64,000 nt of DNA, from positions 2,480,001 to 2,544,000 of the forward strand of contig JALGAS010000005.1 of NCBI GenBank assembly GCA_023078685.1. Reading direction: 5' to 3'. The notes under the pieces were generated by a model. It had not been told where the DNA came from. It worked only from the letters and a program-made list of their open reading frames with translations, and made no database searches. The stretch comes from Neopestalotiopsis rosae. Taxonomy: Eukaryota; Ascomycota; Sordariomycetes; Amphisphaeriales; Sporocadaceae. Positions 22,658 to 36,337 of this stretch are shown piece after piece; within the stretch, counting starts at the first letter, position 1; the number at the start of each line of letters is the position of its first letter. The position numbers were made by a program, and so were the translations under genes.

Positions 22658-25600
22658 CTATGCGCTCTGCGGAGACGACAGGAACGACAGACTGCCGCCA
22701 CTCTTTTCCGCATCAAACGTCGACGGTCGTGCAGAAGAGCTCTCCAGACTCTGCAGCCCCATCTTCTCCAAGCCGGAGACTGCGCTGTCGACTTCACCAA
22801 AAGAAATGCCCAGTCCATTCTTCTTCTCGTCACTTCCGCCTTCCTTGAGTCCGGCTGCCGCCCTCTCCTCGGCTGTCATGAGAGCAGGTGGTCTCTGGCG
22901 TTGTTGTCGAGCCTTAGCTAGAGATATCGTCTTTGCTTGGTAGGTGGACGTCATCGGCACGGTGTCATCGCGATCAATAGTCGCCTTCATGAGGGCCGCC
23001 ATCCACGCCCGACCTTGCTGCAAGTTGGGCACTGCAAAGTAATGAACAACTGGTTTGGTGAAAGTAACAGCTTTTGAAAGACCGGCGCGAGGAGGTTGTA
23101 ATTTGAAGATGAACATGGTGTCATCGCCTTTCTGAATATCGTCATTGTTGCCTGCTGTTGGAAGGGTGCTGTCTGAAGCCGCAATCGGGATGTTACTAGC
23201 CCCCGTCAAAGTCGCGTGAAGTCCAGTGAGCTTCTCATCGTTGGCAGGCAGGACCCTGTGGAATGATATATCAATGATGCCTTTCTCCTCGGTATCGTCC
23301 TCAGAGTAATAGTACGCCAGCCGGCGGCCTCGAAGAACAAAGAATCTTGGCTTCCAGGTTGACATGATATTGGCATTTCTCTTTCTCAACCAACCGTGGA
23401 AATCAGCATCCTTGATCGCTTCTTTAGGTCCGATCTTTGCTAGCCCCCGCATGTAGGCACTTGTCTCCTTCTTGTCCTTCTTTTGCGGCTTTCGTTGTTC
23501 TTGATTAGCTAATGCTGCTGCCTTGGCATCGTTGGGTGAGTCAAGGTCGAGGCTGGGACCTCCTGAAGGTGTGCTGGACCCTGTCCTTGTGGACGGCGAC
23601 TGCATGGGTGAGTCCTTGAACGAACCGGCACTTCCTGGTGGAGCAAATTTGGCACGTTCATTGCCAGTAACAGCGTCCGAGATGGCCCTTAATCCACCAA
23701 AGCCAGACATTTTGGCTGCTTTGGCTTGCCATTCAGATCCGCCCTTGATGGCGGGCGATATTGGCGAGTTGGTGCCACCAGTAAGAGCGTCTAGTTTCGT
23801 TACAGTTGGCGATGGGTAGTCTTTACTAGGCGGCACTGGTCGAAGAGATTCAGTAGTAGCGGTCGACGCCGTCCTGCGGTGAGGGTTGGATACGCCAAAA
23901 TACTTGGCTGCCGCGGTTCCTGAGACAGAGTCCATACTGCCAAATCGGGAATGCCTAGCCAAAGCAGTACCACTTCGAGCCCGTTGTTCATCGGCGTAGC
24001 TACTTTTCGCCGAATGCCCCGAAATTGTATCACGCTTCTTAAGCGTGTTCCGCTTTCGTCCGTTATCAATTTCGGTGCCCGAGAAGTAGCCACGATCAAC
24101 GTCAGATGCAGACTGATCACCATCTCTCTCGGCTGTAATATTTAGCCCTTGAAAGCCAGAGGCAGAGAGTGGGCGCTGCGAGAATGATCCATTTGCACTG
24201 CCCATGGTCCAATTCCGATCAAACGATGGTTGCTTTTTGTGGGCAACGCCAGCTCCGACTTGAGGCGGCGGAAACCCTGTCGCGCCCATCTTAGGAGTGC
24301 TGTTGACCAGAGTAGTGCCTGTGAATCGATTGTCAACAGTGGACGAATGCCTCCGCGAATGATGTAGATCGCGTATTGAAGCAGCAGAAGGACGTTTCAA
24401 ATGACTTGGGCGCGTTGGGCTGTCATTGAGGTTCATACCATTGGGTGAAACCGGGGTCATGGGAGAGACGGGATCCATCTTAGGCGTCGATTGTGAAAGT
24501 CTTCTTCCCGCGGCAGAACTCGACCTAGTCGTGATTGGTGGCATCATCTGCGAATTAGTCAAGGTGTTCGCTCTACTTCGCACCCTGACATCACTTCCTG
24601 CTTCGCTGCCGTAGTTCTGAGTTGTTCGATTCGTGGATGGACCCAAGCCGTTTACCTCGTCTTGAAGCGATTTGATCTTTTGCCACGTTTTAAGTCGTCG
24701 ACCCACAGAGCCGAGATCAAAGGCCTTGAGAAACAGTGAGGACTGGTCCATACCTAGGAGCACTTCACCCGATATCTCCTGGTCTCTGAACACTTCGCAA
24801 TGCTTCTTCTCCACGCCGGAAGTGAACAGGTATTCAGCCACGTCATCCGCGGTCCATGCTTCAACCTGGGGTCTTGAGTGAAGCTCCTCTTCTTCCTCGT
24901 CTGTCTCTTCACCCTGAATATATGATAACCGGTCATGGAGCTGCGCACTATACTCGCTGCTCGAATCGGTTGCGTGGTGAAGAGCTCCGGTACTAGGCGT
25001 AGAATGCAGATCGTTCATGTGTTCGTCAATAACGGTCAATGTTTCATGTAGCATTGCGCTATCGTTATGAGAGCTGCCCATACTATTGAAGGAGGGAGGA
25101 CCAGTAGGCGTCTTGCTGACCAGGGGTGCCGCGGCGACGATCGGACTATTTTCCGCTTTCGTTGCGTTCAAAGGTAGAATCGGTGTAGACTCAGCCTTGG
25201 ATGAGATTGTCGTGCTGGATGTCCCTGGTCGGCCATCGCCAGATAATGCCGCTGACTGAATCGGATTGGTTGGTGTCGAAGTGCCATTTGTGTTCGCCTG
25301 AAGAACAGGCGCAGTCGCAGGTGCCAGCGCGGACTTGGGTGCGGTCGTTGTAGGAGAAACACCCTTCGGGGACGGCCGAGTGTAGACTGCAGAGGAGTGT
25401 CAGATCGCGTTTGACTCTTACCGACTGCGCTTGCAACCTAAACAGTTCCATAGAGATGATTTGTGCCTTACCTTCAGGGAACAGTCCACTGTTGCCATTG
25501 ACCATGTGACGCCCTAAGAACCAGCCATCGCCGAATTCATCATCACGCTCAATTAGTTCAACTCGATCGCCCTTCGCCAAACTCAGCTCATCTGAGCTTC

Positions 25601-25845
25601 TGGCAATAAAGTCATCTGCAGGCACCGAAAATATTAGCTTTGTTTTTGCAGCCGACTCCAGAGATCAATATAATTGTAGCGTGTTGCGATGATGCACGCC
25701 ACCAAACATCCATCGGCGAACACGGGCATAAGAGGGTTTCGCAATTTTGGTCGCTGCGAGGGAAAAGGGTTGGCGTTCACTCACGGATAACCAGAAGAAT
25801 GTCGCCCACCTCGGGCTTGGGCTGGAAGCCGGCGGTGGTCGCCAT
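22658..25845 (-). CDS. Boi-type polarised growth protein (SH3, SAM, PH domains)
   Basis: Three exons (25845-25785, 25615-25472, 25386-22658) with introns of 169 and 85 nt give 977 residues. The SH3 domain is assembled across the first splice: VIHDFIARSSDELSLAKGDRVELIERDD...GWFLGRH...GLFPEG (about residues 17-70). A SAM domain (about 246-316, W-T-A-D-D-V-A-E-Y-L...) and a C-terminal PH domain (about 725-850, DFHGWLRKRNANIMSTWKPRFFVLRGRRLAYYYSEDD) follow, separated by long Ser/Thr/Pro-rich disordered linkers. This SH3-SAM-PH order is that of yeast Boi1/Boi2, which act with Cdc42 and the exocyst at sites of polarised growth; in filamentous fungi that would be hyphal tips and septa. The tail is rich in Lys, Ser and Gly. 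The exon joins are supported by the continuous SH3 fold. Confidence 0.93.
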
Positions 25846-27607
25846 GGCTCATGTCCTCCGAGTCGAGCTATCAGTAGGACCCTTTCCAAAGATATTGAGC
25901 ACACCGAGTCCGTCCTGGCGTTATGGGCGTTAATGGGTCAACACAGGTGGGTGTTGTCGCATAGATCTGTCCAAAACTAAGCAGCCCCCAGAAGCAGTCG
26001 GAGTTCTGTGGAGGTGCGAAATGTCGAAAAGGGACAAGAAACAATGGTCGAGCGTTCCGAAATTAAACGCAGTTGCACCAGCCTTTGCTGGATGGCCGTT
26101 TGTGAATTGGGTGGGCGGCCGGGCAGGTTGCCTCTGATTCGATCAATAGTTCGTCGGGGTCGCAGGAGGCATTGAACGAGAGTGTTACTGATGCGGCCAG
26201 AATCTACCAAGTGAGGCGCAGCTGGGTCCGTCCTACATATGTAGGTATATAAAAAGAAAAGAAAAAAGAACAGGGAAAGGAGCTGGTGAGTCGTCCTGGA
26301 AATCGGAAGGCGAAAATGGAGCTGCTCGTAATGGTACAAGTCGTGACCTCAACCAGAGAAGGACGGGTTTTGTCGTGAATGAGGAGGTTGTCGACTAGGA
26401 TGGTTGGAGCTGGACGTCATTCAGGAGAATCTTTTGCTCGAGCGCAGGTCGGGGTCACTACAGTACTGTTGTGGTGAATGAAGGAACGCGGGCGCTGCGC
26501 TGGCTGGGGATATTGGACCCCCAATGAGCAAAACAATTGGCAGTGGCACTAAAGGCGCAGAAGAAAAGAGATTGGACGGGCGCAATCCTAGGTAATAATA
26601 ATTCTGCTTTGCCGTCGCACAAGACACCTTTTTCCTACGGGATATCTGCTCGCCTCGTACGGGTCGAGTAGCGGGCCGGGACAGGAGAACGACGTTGGAA
26701 GAAAAGGACTAGGTGCTGCTGCAATTTGCGCGTTTGCCGTTTCTTTGCTCGCTGGCACCAGCAGCAGCAAGACCACAAATTTGTGAAAGATTTACAAACG
26801 GCGCAGATGAAGACACTGATGATGACAATCTTCAGTGTAGGTCGGTAGGTAATGTATTGACCAAGTGAAGATACCTAGGTTAGGTAGAGAGACAAGCGGG
26901 CGGGCAGCGGGCAGGCACTGGAACTATCACCCGTGGCGTGGCGCGGTGGGTGAGCTGGGCTGGGCAGCAGCAGGAGCTTCAGGTCAGCGGAGAACGAAAT
27001 GAAATGCCACCCGGTCGCATGGCTGACTGGGGCCCGGCCATCGATAACGGTAAACCGCAAGGTAGCAGCAGCGCTTGGGTGGGCTTCGGAGAGGGGCAAG
27101 CAGCACTTGGACTGGTCGCGAAGGATCCACCAGTCTTGCTAACGTTTGTTCAAATGTTCGGGGCCCTTCAATCCATGAATGTTTGCCTGCGCTACTTATG
27201 TACGAAGTAACTACTGTGCGCAATATGTACACGATCCCTTCTTCTCACTCATGAGTAACTTCAACATGATGGAACATTGGACGTCGCAGTAAAGAGCTTA
27301 CATATGTACATCCTGACATCTAATCATGTTCATGTACAAGGTAGGTTTTGCATCTTGCGTCGCATGAGAGAAAGCATTCGCATTCAAGCTTTTGACAAGC
27401 CTTATTTGATTACATTTAGTAGACAGGTTCCAAGAACGCACAAGTCCCAACTCTACATACATATTTACTACTGGTCCCGCTCCATGTCTTGTTGAGGTGA
27501 CTTCGCGATCTATGCTATCTGCCCAACTGTATTGTGCCTTATTACATGACGTGGTCTTCTGTCCCAAAGTTGAGAGGACTTCTCCATTCAAGTGTATGTA
27601 GCCTCTC

Positions 27608-27636
27608 CCTGGCTGGCTGGCTGGCTAGCTGGCTGG
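27608..27636. repeat. (GGCT)n tetranucleotide repeat
   Basis: About six GGCT/AGCT units in tandem with one substituted copy, in intergenic DNA. Confidence 0.8.
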
Positions 27637-29616
27637 CGGAAATATACTGAACCCCATGATAGGTGATAGTGAAATGCAACCAATACCAATAGAGTTTCCT
27701 CTGGCATCGTGGATCCCTGCTATTGGGTACGACCGTGCTGAAGTATGCTTACGCATGGGATGATAACCCTTTTGAGAGCGTGTCCGCGTGTCGAACAGCG
27801 TGTATCGGCGTTTAAGGTCCGCTCTATGCAAAAAAACGATTGGCGTGCTTGATTGCCACTGGATACTTGCGGTACAGAGAAATTCACTCTGGAATGAAAG
27901 CAAGACAGAGCCCTGAAGCAAAAATAGCCAAGTGTCGACGGTAGACGTTCCAACTTCATCAAGCAAAGGAAGGTCGGCCGCCAAGAGCACGTCAATATCA
28001 ATTACTATGTAGTAGTACCACACGCGTGGCACTGGTTCTCTACCGGAGCCTTACCAGGTCGCTGGACCCTCTATCGAGCGGGCCGCGGACATTGCCTTGG
28101 GAGCCCTGTCAATCTGCCCTAGGCTGGGAGGTCTGAGCGCAAACATGAACAACATTGGGCCTTTGGTGCACTATTTAGCAGGCTAGGCGCCGTCCGCGTT
28201 GAATATCGTCAACGGCTATGATGATTAGAATAAGCCTATTTGAATTTACCTACTCACTTACCTTTCCATCAAAAGCACATTGAAACTTAACAAACTGAAT
28301 GAAAGGTGAACTGATTAATGGTCAGAATCTTCAGATTCTGGGTAGAAACAGCCTTTCCACCACAATTACCACTTTCATCTGTGCTATTATATGTTCACTT
28401 GAAGGAATCCAACCCCAGCCGTCTCCCTCGACTTGTTTGTGTGCGTCAACCAACACATTTCTTGTATCTTCATGTGGAGTCTGTTCGGCGGCACGCTTGC
28501 GATGAGTTTCAACGATCCATCTTAACCAGGCACACCCCAAGATTCGTCCTAGTGAGGCGCGTTCCAGCGAAACAGTTCAGTTGCGATCTGCATTCGTAAT
28601 GAAGTTCAAGACTACATTGATATTGTGGATATTACGCACTTACCAACTAGGTTATGAGCAGCCCAACCACGGTAGAGACAACTCAAGTTAAGCCTTTGCA
28701 GAATGGAACGGGCCGTGCTTCGTGATATCTAGTTGTGAACGTTCTCGGCCGTTTGAGAGTGATGTACATCTTTTTCCAAGGACAAGAAAACTGGTCGTGA
28801 AGAACAAGACCGCCGGTCATGAGTTATTGGGTACCAGAGGCTACTTGCACACTAACGCCTGTCGTTGAATTGATGGAGGCCCCATGCCTCCGCGTGTAAA
28901 TCGAGCAACGGGCACTACTTGGTGTCAAACCAGGTAGATCCTGAATGAGGCTCAAAGTTTTGGGAAAGGAGAGTCGCGAGAGAGAGCCAATGGAGTTTTT
29001 AAGTCACATGAAGTATTTGCCTATTGAAGGAAACTACATAGACTACGAGAGCCTTGAAGTCGCAGGTAGTTGCCCACGAAACAGAAGAAAAAGCAAGCAA
29101 ACAAACACTGCTTCCCTTTCCCTCGAGAACCTGAGACAGGCAAGAACCGAACAATTGCTAGAACATCCTTCCGTGGGCGCCCCGTCAAATACTCAGAGCC
29201 TCATCCCACATTGCCTAGAGTGTCGACGAGCATGTCTCGTGCATACCACCTATTGTCATTATCGTCATTGATCCCAGCAGATATTGCTCGCTAAGAGTTG
29301 TGCGGCGTGACCAATACGGATAATACGTGCAGAGACTGACACCTGGTGCGCCGGCAGCCTCTTTTGGGTTTTTGCAGCCGATTCGGTTTGCCGCTTTCCT
29401 TCCTGATGCGCTCTGCTCTGCTCTGCTCACCTCTCCTCTTTCCTGCTCGTGTGGTAGGTCTCGTGCGGCTCTGCCTCTGTGTCGCCCGGCCATTGTTTTC
29501 GCCTGTTGAGGCTTTGCGCCCGACTTGAGTTCCAACTCTCAATCGCCAAACACCATAGCAATACTTGCGACTTCTGAATTCAATCCTCACTCGCTCTCGT
29601 CGCTGGTTCGAGACTG

Positions 29617-29618
<2 letters not shown>

Positions 29619-29663
<45 letters not shown>
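29619..29663. repeat. Homopolymer of 45 adenines
   Basis: An uninterrupted A run ending about 100 bp before the ATG of the MIZ-finger gene, so probably within its promoter or 5' leader. Its exact length may be affected by sequencing or assembly. Confidence 0.9.
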
Positions 29664-29668
<5 letters not shown>

Positions 29669-29766
29669 AGCGATCGAGCAAGTAAAGTCGGCGCGATCTT
29701 GTTAGACAACCACCCTTCCGCATTGGTCCAAGACGTGCGCCGAGGCGATGCACGTAGGTGAGCGTG

Positions 29767-32700
29767 ATGGCGCCCGGATACGGCCAACGACCTTCGTCGG
29801 GAAGAAGCGTGTTCGCAACCGCTGACCATCAGTACGAATCATCAAACAAGACGGTCAACAAGTTTCTGGGTGGTCGTCAACGAGCGTGGATGAGTAATGC
29901 GGCGCCTGTGAAGCCCACTCCCCGTCCCCCGAAGGAATCCCTGCATGAGAGACCGCCCGTCCGCATCGACTCCTCTCAACAACCACATCAGCAAGAACCA
30001 CCAGCACTTGCAAGGCCAGCCGCGGCGGCTGCGGCTGCATCTCCTCCTCCTCTTCCTCCTCAAACCGCCGACCGCCCCCAGCCTTTGCCAGCTACGGCGC
30101 AATCACTCCAAGCGTGAGTTTGCTTTGCTTTGCGCTTTGCTTTTGTCCAAGCCGGTGGCTGTCTACGAACCCGCGCGCCACGTAGGCTGCCATGTCATTC
30201 GAGCTATTCATGTCATGTTCCGTCTACTATTGGGGGCTTCAGGCTAATCACAATAGATATCATCAGTCCCCAAGCCGCATTAACAGCTCTTCCTACTCCT
30301 GCTGCCAGCGACGAGCCGAGCCCAGTAGTGCCTGCATCGACCACCCAAACCACAGACTCGCGGACTCTGCCATCTGTAGCCACGCCCACGAGCTCTGCGC
30401 CGGTGACCACGGCCCATTTCGAAATTATACCGGCAGCTGCTACTTCTGAGGTCCTTCCAGCAACGAGTCCAGATGCGCAGGGTCCGACTCAGCTGGCGAG
30501 AAACCCCGCCGTAGCGACAGGACAGGCAGCGGTGGACGAGGCTGTGAGCTACTTTACAACTGTTTCCAATTTTGATTGCGGAACAGTCACGAAATTGCAG
30601 ACGCCTCCAACACCGAGCACATCAACAGCAACTCCGATGCCAGCTGGTCTTCCACCATTACCAAATGTGCGCGAGCAGCCGCCGCCTGCAAAGCGCCAGC
30701 GCGTTGGGTAAGAGCCACACCGTCCATACACGGGGTCTGAACTTTGGGACACGGTATCCTGAATCTACTCCGCAACGTTTTCCAGCGACCTCTTTTACAG
30801 CGGCTAATCTTGTCGTGCCTGCGTAGAAATATGGCGTACAATCTGCTGTATGATATCAATGCAATCGCCAAGCTTGAGCACCAGATTATGCAAAGTGGCG
30901 GCGAAGATCAGCTCCGCGGCGACCTCGAACGCCCCCGTTATGCGCTTCTGAATTCTGCCTGTAGAGAGGGCGATCTATTCTTCATCATCCTACACCAACT
31001 CTTTTGCTGCTGGTCTGTAGAGACAGAGTTTGTCCGTAAGTGATCTCCTGTCTCTCTGGGGGGGCTCTCTTTTGCAAACATATGAATACTGTTTCACCGG
31101 CGGAGTTCCTGAACAGGAAGGTTGACTCATGATGTTGGTGGATTCTGGACCCTTCGTGGCCTTGAAACAAGAATCTGCCTTCTTCTTGTTTTGTTCTCAT
31201 GATTTTCACAGGAGATGCTGACGCTGTAACAGATCAAATTGGTATCGAGTGCGGCGCAGAACCAGACCAAGTAGACGGTGCATTCGAGGTGTTGGACAGC
31301 ATCCTGAAAAGCAACTCTAAACTGAGTCTTGCCCATGCCAAATTCTTCAAAGACTTTCCTGTACCACTAAGAGCTCGCAATAGCCAATTCGCGCTCTATG
31401 GAGAGACCATGATGCAAGTGTTCACCTTTCTGAGCCTCATGTCGCTCAAATGGCTGGCCGTCATCGAATCTCACGTCAAACTCGGCTACCCTCTCTTGAT
31501 GGATGAAATGCTGAATACATTTGGCCTCTACTCCACCACCCTCCAGACGATTGTATTTAGGGCTTCTAGGAGAAACCTAGGCTTTGGCGAGGGAGGACAG
31601 GCAGGCGAGCAAATGGACATTTTGTTCAAAGAGGATCAGAAAGCACATAAAGATGGCAATGGCAACATAATTCCGAGGACCGTGGCCGATATACACAACG
31701 ATCCACGCAACATACAATTAATTCGTCACTATAAAACGCTTGCGGACCATGCGCGCGCCGCTGCTGCTCAGACTTTCCAGCAACGCCCGCAGGTGCCTGT
31801 CCAACCTCAGCACTTGCGGCAACAGCCGAATACACTGATGAGGCGTCCCAGCAACCACATGCCCGTAACAGGACAACCGCTTGGAGGACCAGCAGTGACA
31901 CATAGTATGGTTTCTGCCCCGACTGGCCAAATGCCTGCTACGGGTACGTATGGGGGCAACTACGCGTTTGCTCCAGCCACGGCTGGCCAGCAATATCCAG
32001 TTGTTCCCTCGAGTAATTTCAACTGGGCAGCAAGCAATGGAGCTGTCAACTCGCCTACGAACGCCACCTTCTTTGGTCAGTTTGGCAACAACAATGGTCC
32101 AATAGCGACAGCACCTCAGCAGTCTCCTATCATGGCACAAGGGCAATTCCTTCAACAATTGATAGGCTCTCCTGTGACTCAGTCCAGTGCCAGCCCGCAG
32201 TCTTCACCACACTTGGCGCAAAGCTTTCCATCAACACTGCACTCCAGGCGCAGCTCATACCAGTTGCAGTCACCTGCTGTGCAATCGCCACAGATGCAGA
32301 ATATGATGAGCTTGCCACAGCAGATGCGAGGATCACCAGTCCAAAACAGCATGAACTCTGTGCAGCAAGCACAAGTACCGAACGCGTCTTCACCACGTCT
32401 GCCGCCAGGCCCCCCTCAGCCGTCTGTCCAAGTACCGCAAAACATGTCAGCAGCACCTTACATGACCCATAGTCAGGTTAATCGACGTACAAATAACGCG
32501 GCAGCCAATATGCAACAGCTTCAGCCGACGCCATCTCCGCAGCAGCAGCCGCCCCCGCCGCAGTCCCTGGGGCACTACGCAGCAGCGTATGCGGATCTTG
32601 TTCGCCAGAGCAATGGTACCCCAACCAGCCAGACGTTTCCCTCAGCACGAATACCTACTGCAACAAACATCGACTTCCGTATCCAAACCCCTGTGCGCAT

Positions 32701-33943
32701 TGGACAGGACCAGTATCCACATGATGCGTACAATAGGAAATCGGTTGAGATGTCACTACACCAATCGCACCTACGAAGTCCTAGGAGAATCCTCAAAGGC
32801 ATCATGTTTTCGAACCAGCATGAGCGGTACTATCAATACATCAAATACCTAGCGCTCGAACCTTCGTCGATAGCCCCGCAGAAGTATCCCCACGACTTTC
32901 GATTCACAATATCCCAGCCAGAGATTTTCAAGATTTCCAGCGATTCTCCGGCGAACACGATCGGATCTGCTGCCAACTTCTACTTTGATGGTTCCCTACG
33001 CATCAGGATACGGGTTTGTTTCGTAAAGGGTGTTGGAAAAGTGCCCACCGAGCAAGATTGGGTAATTGCTGAGACTGAATGGCCTGAGCATATCCACATG
33101 CAATTGAACAATCACCCGCTCATGGTTAGACGTAAACAACATCATTCCAAGGACCAGCCTATAGAGGTCGGAGGGTTTGTCACGTCAGGAGAGAACGTTC
33201 TCAAAGTCTCGGTACCGGTACCTGTTCAGAAGCCATTTGAACGGGGAATGCCTTTTGTCGCCGTGGAAGTCATTGAGACCCTGAGTCACTCTTCCATGTA
33301 TAGAATACCTAATCTTTCCAAAGCAGCAGTCATTTCAGCAGAAGAGACGCGCAAGGTGATTCAGGATCGCTTGGGCGGAGCATCGAACTCAAATGATGAC
33401 GACGAGCTGGCCATGGTGTCAAGTGATCTCAGTATTAGTATTACTGACCCATTCAGCATGAGCCTGTGGACTATTCCGGTCCGGGGCAAGGACTGCACAC
33501 ACTTGGAGTGCTTCGATCTGGAGACTTGGCTGACAACTCGTCCTGCAAAGAAGTCTTGTACTTGTGGGGCGAAAAGGGCATCGGACTGCGAGTTATGTCC
33601 AAAAGAACCTTCTCTCGTCGACAAGTGGAAATGCCCGCACTGCTCAGGGGATGCGCGACCTGGCAGCCTGCAAATCGACGGTTACTTCCTAGAGGTCAGA
33701 ACGGCCTTGGCGAGCGCGAATCTGTTAAACGTACAGAAGATCAAGGCGAGCACAGACGGATCATGGACTCCAATAATTCCGGAAGATGATGATGACGATA
33801 GTGACAGCGACGACAATGGTCCCCCAGTGAGAAACGCTTTCAAGAGCACATCTATACCCAGACCACCTCAGAATCAAACGACCCAGCAGCGGGGCAGGAC
33901 AGCCCCAGCTCGCCCGGTCGAGATCATCTGTCTAGATGACTGA
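29767..33943 (+). CDS. MIZ/SP-RING zinc-finger protein, putative SUMO E3 ligase
   Basis: Four exons (29767-30113, 30243-30707, 30827-31035, 31212-33943) with introns of 129, 119 and 176 nt give about 1250 residues. The first ATG in the open frame is 29767. The N-terminal 350 residues are Pro/Ala/Ser/Gln-rich. A helical region follows (YNLLYDINAIAKLEHQIM; REGDLFFIILHQLFC), then a long Gln/Pro-rich activator-like section. The SP-RING (MIZ) finger lies near residues 1095-1160: DCTHLECFDLETWL, a Cys-rich insert, then KWKCPHC. A preceding region resembles the PINIT-side segment of Siz/PIAS and ZMIZ proteins. The C-terminus has an acidic run and ends EIICLDD, which resembles a SUMO-interacting motif (hydrophobic core next to acids). 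By family it would promote SUMO transfer to nuclear proteins; target unknown. Confidence 0.88.
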
Positions 33944-35244
33944 GATGCTGTGATGAAGGATGAGGACACGACTTCGACCATTCAGTCGCAGGGCGAGACT
34001 TTGCTCGGACTTTTCCCCTACCGCTGATCACTGACTTTGCGACACCGCGCTTCCTTCTAGCGCGGATTCTTCCAGACGATGATGATGACGAGAAAAAGAC
34101 GACGTGCAATATACCCCCCACGCGAGCTTGCTTTTGATTTTGATTCTGATTTTACACTTGATGGGCATGAATAACTAGGCAAGGCGTTTAGAGTTACATG
34201 TCATTTCAAGTCCACGGGAAAGGAAAATATGGGGCTTGTAGGGCATTCCAAAACAGAAAAAGGGGCGTTCTGACTTGTTTTCGTGGCTTCGGGAATTGTT
34301 CACATATGTTTAAGGGAGCATGATATGGATGACATGAAGTCGATCAGCTGCAGAAGAGTACATACCCCTGTGGTCTGCAGCCAGCACCAGCAGTAGATTC
34401 ACATGTACGTATGGGGCGAACGCAATCAAGATGGAAAGGTCTTGTATTGCATCGCCCAAAGCATTAGGTACCCTAAGAATCAGTAAATATGATACAACTC
34501 AGATTGTGTATGCGAGGATATTGTTCTTTCCTTTCTTGTCATGAAAATGAACCATGGTTTCGGTCACCCTCATAGAACCACGTTTTGAGATCCATGAGAA
34601 TTCTTTGTTACTTTGCACATTCAACTTGGTGCGTTGATATTTCTCGAAATTACTGGCACTGGGGGGACTGATCGCATCTGCCGTGAGTGACTTGCCACTG
34701 GGAGATATGGGAGCTGGATGAAAACCACGTACATGTCCAAGCAATGATGCATGTATATCACACAAAAGGCCGCAAAAGTATATTGGAGTAGTATATGCGC
34801 TCAAGCTGAGGGCCAATCAAAGGGAACAAATACGGAATGCAGCAAAAAGACGTATTGTAGTCGTCGAAAAGGGGTAATGCAGGATGCCTGTGACAGTTTT
34901 GTTGGATCCAGAAGCCGTCAACCTACGGGGCTCATGCTATAACCCAGGTGTTTGACAGTGTGTATAGAAATTTCGAACATGACTTTGGACGACACAAGGC
35001 AACGTCACTTGGAATGAAATATTCAGTTGTAATCGTGCGTGCGTGCGTGCGTCCGCCTTGTTGATTCATATTTCGACCAAATCAGCCGATTCCTGGTAGG
35101 TGTTTACATGTGAATTCATGGTCTATTCATAACCGGCTCGTGATCCATATATGCCTGAGCCCCCTCAAATGTCTTTTCATGACATGTGTATCTCTAAGTG
35201 ACAATCATAACCCGCTATTGTACCGATCCCAAATGCATAAAAAC
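33944..35244. other. Convergent 3' intergenic region
   Basis: 1.3 kb between the 3' ends of the MIZ gene and Dre2. It contains a GTGC tetranucleotide repeat near 35034-35052 and no recognisable gene. Confidence 0.55.
35034..35052. repeat. (GTGC)n tetranucleotide repeat
   Basis: Four to five tandem GTGC units in the spacer downstream of Dre2. Confidence 0.8.
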
Positions 35245-36337
35245 TCATAGCTGAATCTCATTGTTCAACAACCGTACTTCCTCGCCAGGCTTGAAGGCCG
35301 GCATGCCCAGGTATGGACAACCGTCGCATCGGAAGGCGTCGCCAAGTGAGCAGTTTCCGCAAGATCCTACCTTGCCCTGTACTGTAAAGTCCAGCTCATT
35401 CAGATCATCTGCACCGAGCTTCAAAGACTTTAGAGCGGCGTCGGCGTCCTCTCTCTTCTTGGCATCTTCAGCAGCCAGCTTCTCGGCAAGACCACACGTG
35501 CAATCCTTGCAAGCACGCCTCCTCTTGCCAACCTTTGGCACACACTCGGCCGCTAGAAGTTGTTAGAATCTATTTTGTTACAGTACCCGGATTGGAAGAG
35601 CAAATAGGTGACTTACGAACTGCCAAAGTCTGGTTGAGATCCTCTTCCGTCAAGAGCGTGTCTTCGTCAATCAGGTCATCGTCATCGCCAAAGTCGAAGT
35701 CATCCTCCAGGTTCACGAAACCGACACCGGCCGGCTTTGATACGGCGGGCGCCATGCTGAGTTTCTTGTCTGCGCCATTCGTGTCGCTCACTGTCACGGT
35801 AGCTACTGGTGGGCCGGCGGCACTTCTCTTCTTTGACTTGCCAAAGGACAGTTTGAGCGGTACAGCCTCCTCCTCCTCCTCAGCCTTTGTGAAGCCGTCT
35901 GCGCCAGCTACCAATCCTGCCAATACGGCTTCGCGGGCATCTGCGCTCTCACTGCCTTGGCCCAGAGTGCCGTTCTGTGCTTGGAACTTGCCTCCGATCT
36001 TGAGCGATGGCACAATCTTTGCAAAGACGTCGCGGTTCAGCAAGAGGGTCGACTCGGAGCGTGTGCCGTCGGCATCGGTCAGGACGAGAATCAAGTCGTA
36101 TGTGGAGGCGGGGAGAGAGACGAGACCAGCAGACAGACGGTCGAGCATTTGCAGGTCTGTCACGGATCGGTCGTGGGCGGCCAGGACCTGGCGCAGCTTC
36201 TCTTCGTGGCTCGCAATGGACGGCGGGGCAAGGAGAAGGGTTCGAGGGACACCAGCAGCAGAGCCGTTTTGCGCGGGCTTGGCGACGGGGAATGCGAAGT
36301 CGTCGCTCGTGTCAATCATGATGGTTGAGGGCGACAT
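35245..36337 (-). CDS. DRE2: Cytosolic Fe-S cluster assembly factor Dre2 (anamorsin)
   Basis: Two exons (36337-35617, 35552-35245) with a 64-nt intron (GTAAGT...CTTCTAG) give 342 residues. The N-terminal part (about 30-150) is the methyltransferase-like domain typical of Dre2. An acidic linker ([26 protein letters not shown]) leads to the C-terminal cluster domain, which has both signature sets: ECVPK...[12 protein letters not shown] (the Cx8-11CxxCxC [2Fe-2S] site) and [19 protein letters not shown] (the CxxCx7CxxC site). The first set is completed across the exon junction, which confirms the splice. With Tah18, Dre2 passes electrons from NADPH into the cytosolic Fe-S assembly pathway. Length is normal for filamentous fungi. 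Confidence 0.97.

Larger units (their letters stand above)
25846..29766. other. Divergent intergenic region between Boi-like and MIZ genes
   Basis: 3.9 kb carrying both promoters. It contains a GGCT tetranucleotide repeat (about 27608-27636), scattered TAGGTA/ACCTAC motifs and a 45-A tract near its right end. No further gene is recognised; short ORFs lack domain character. Confidence 0.5.
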
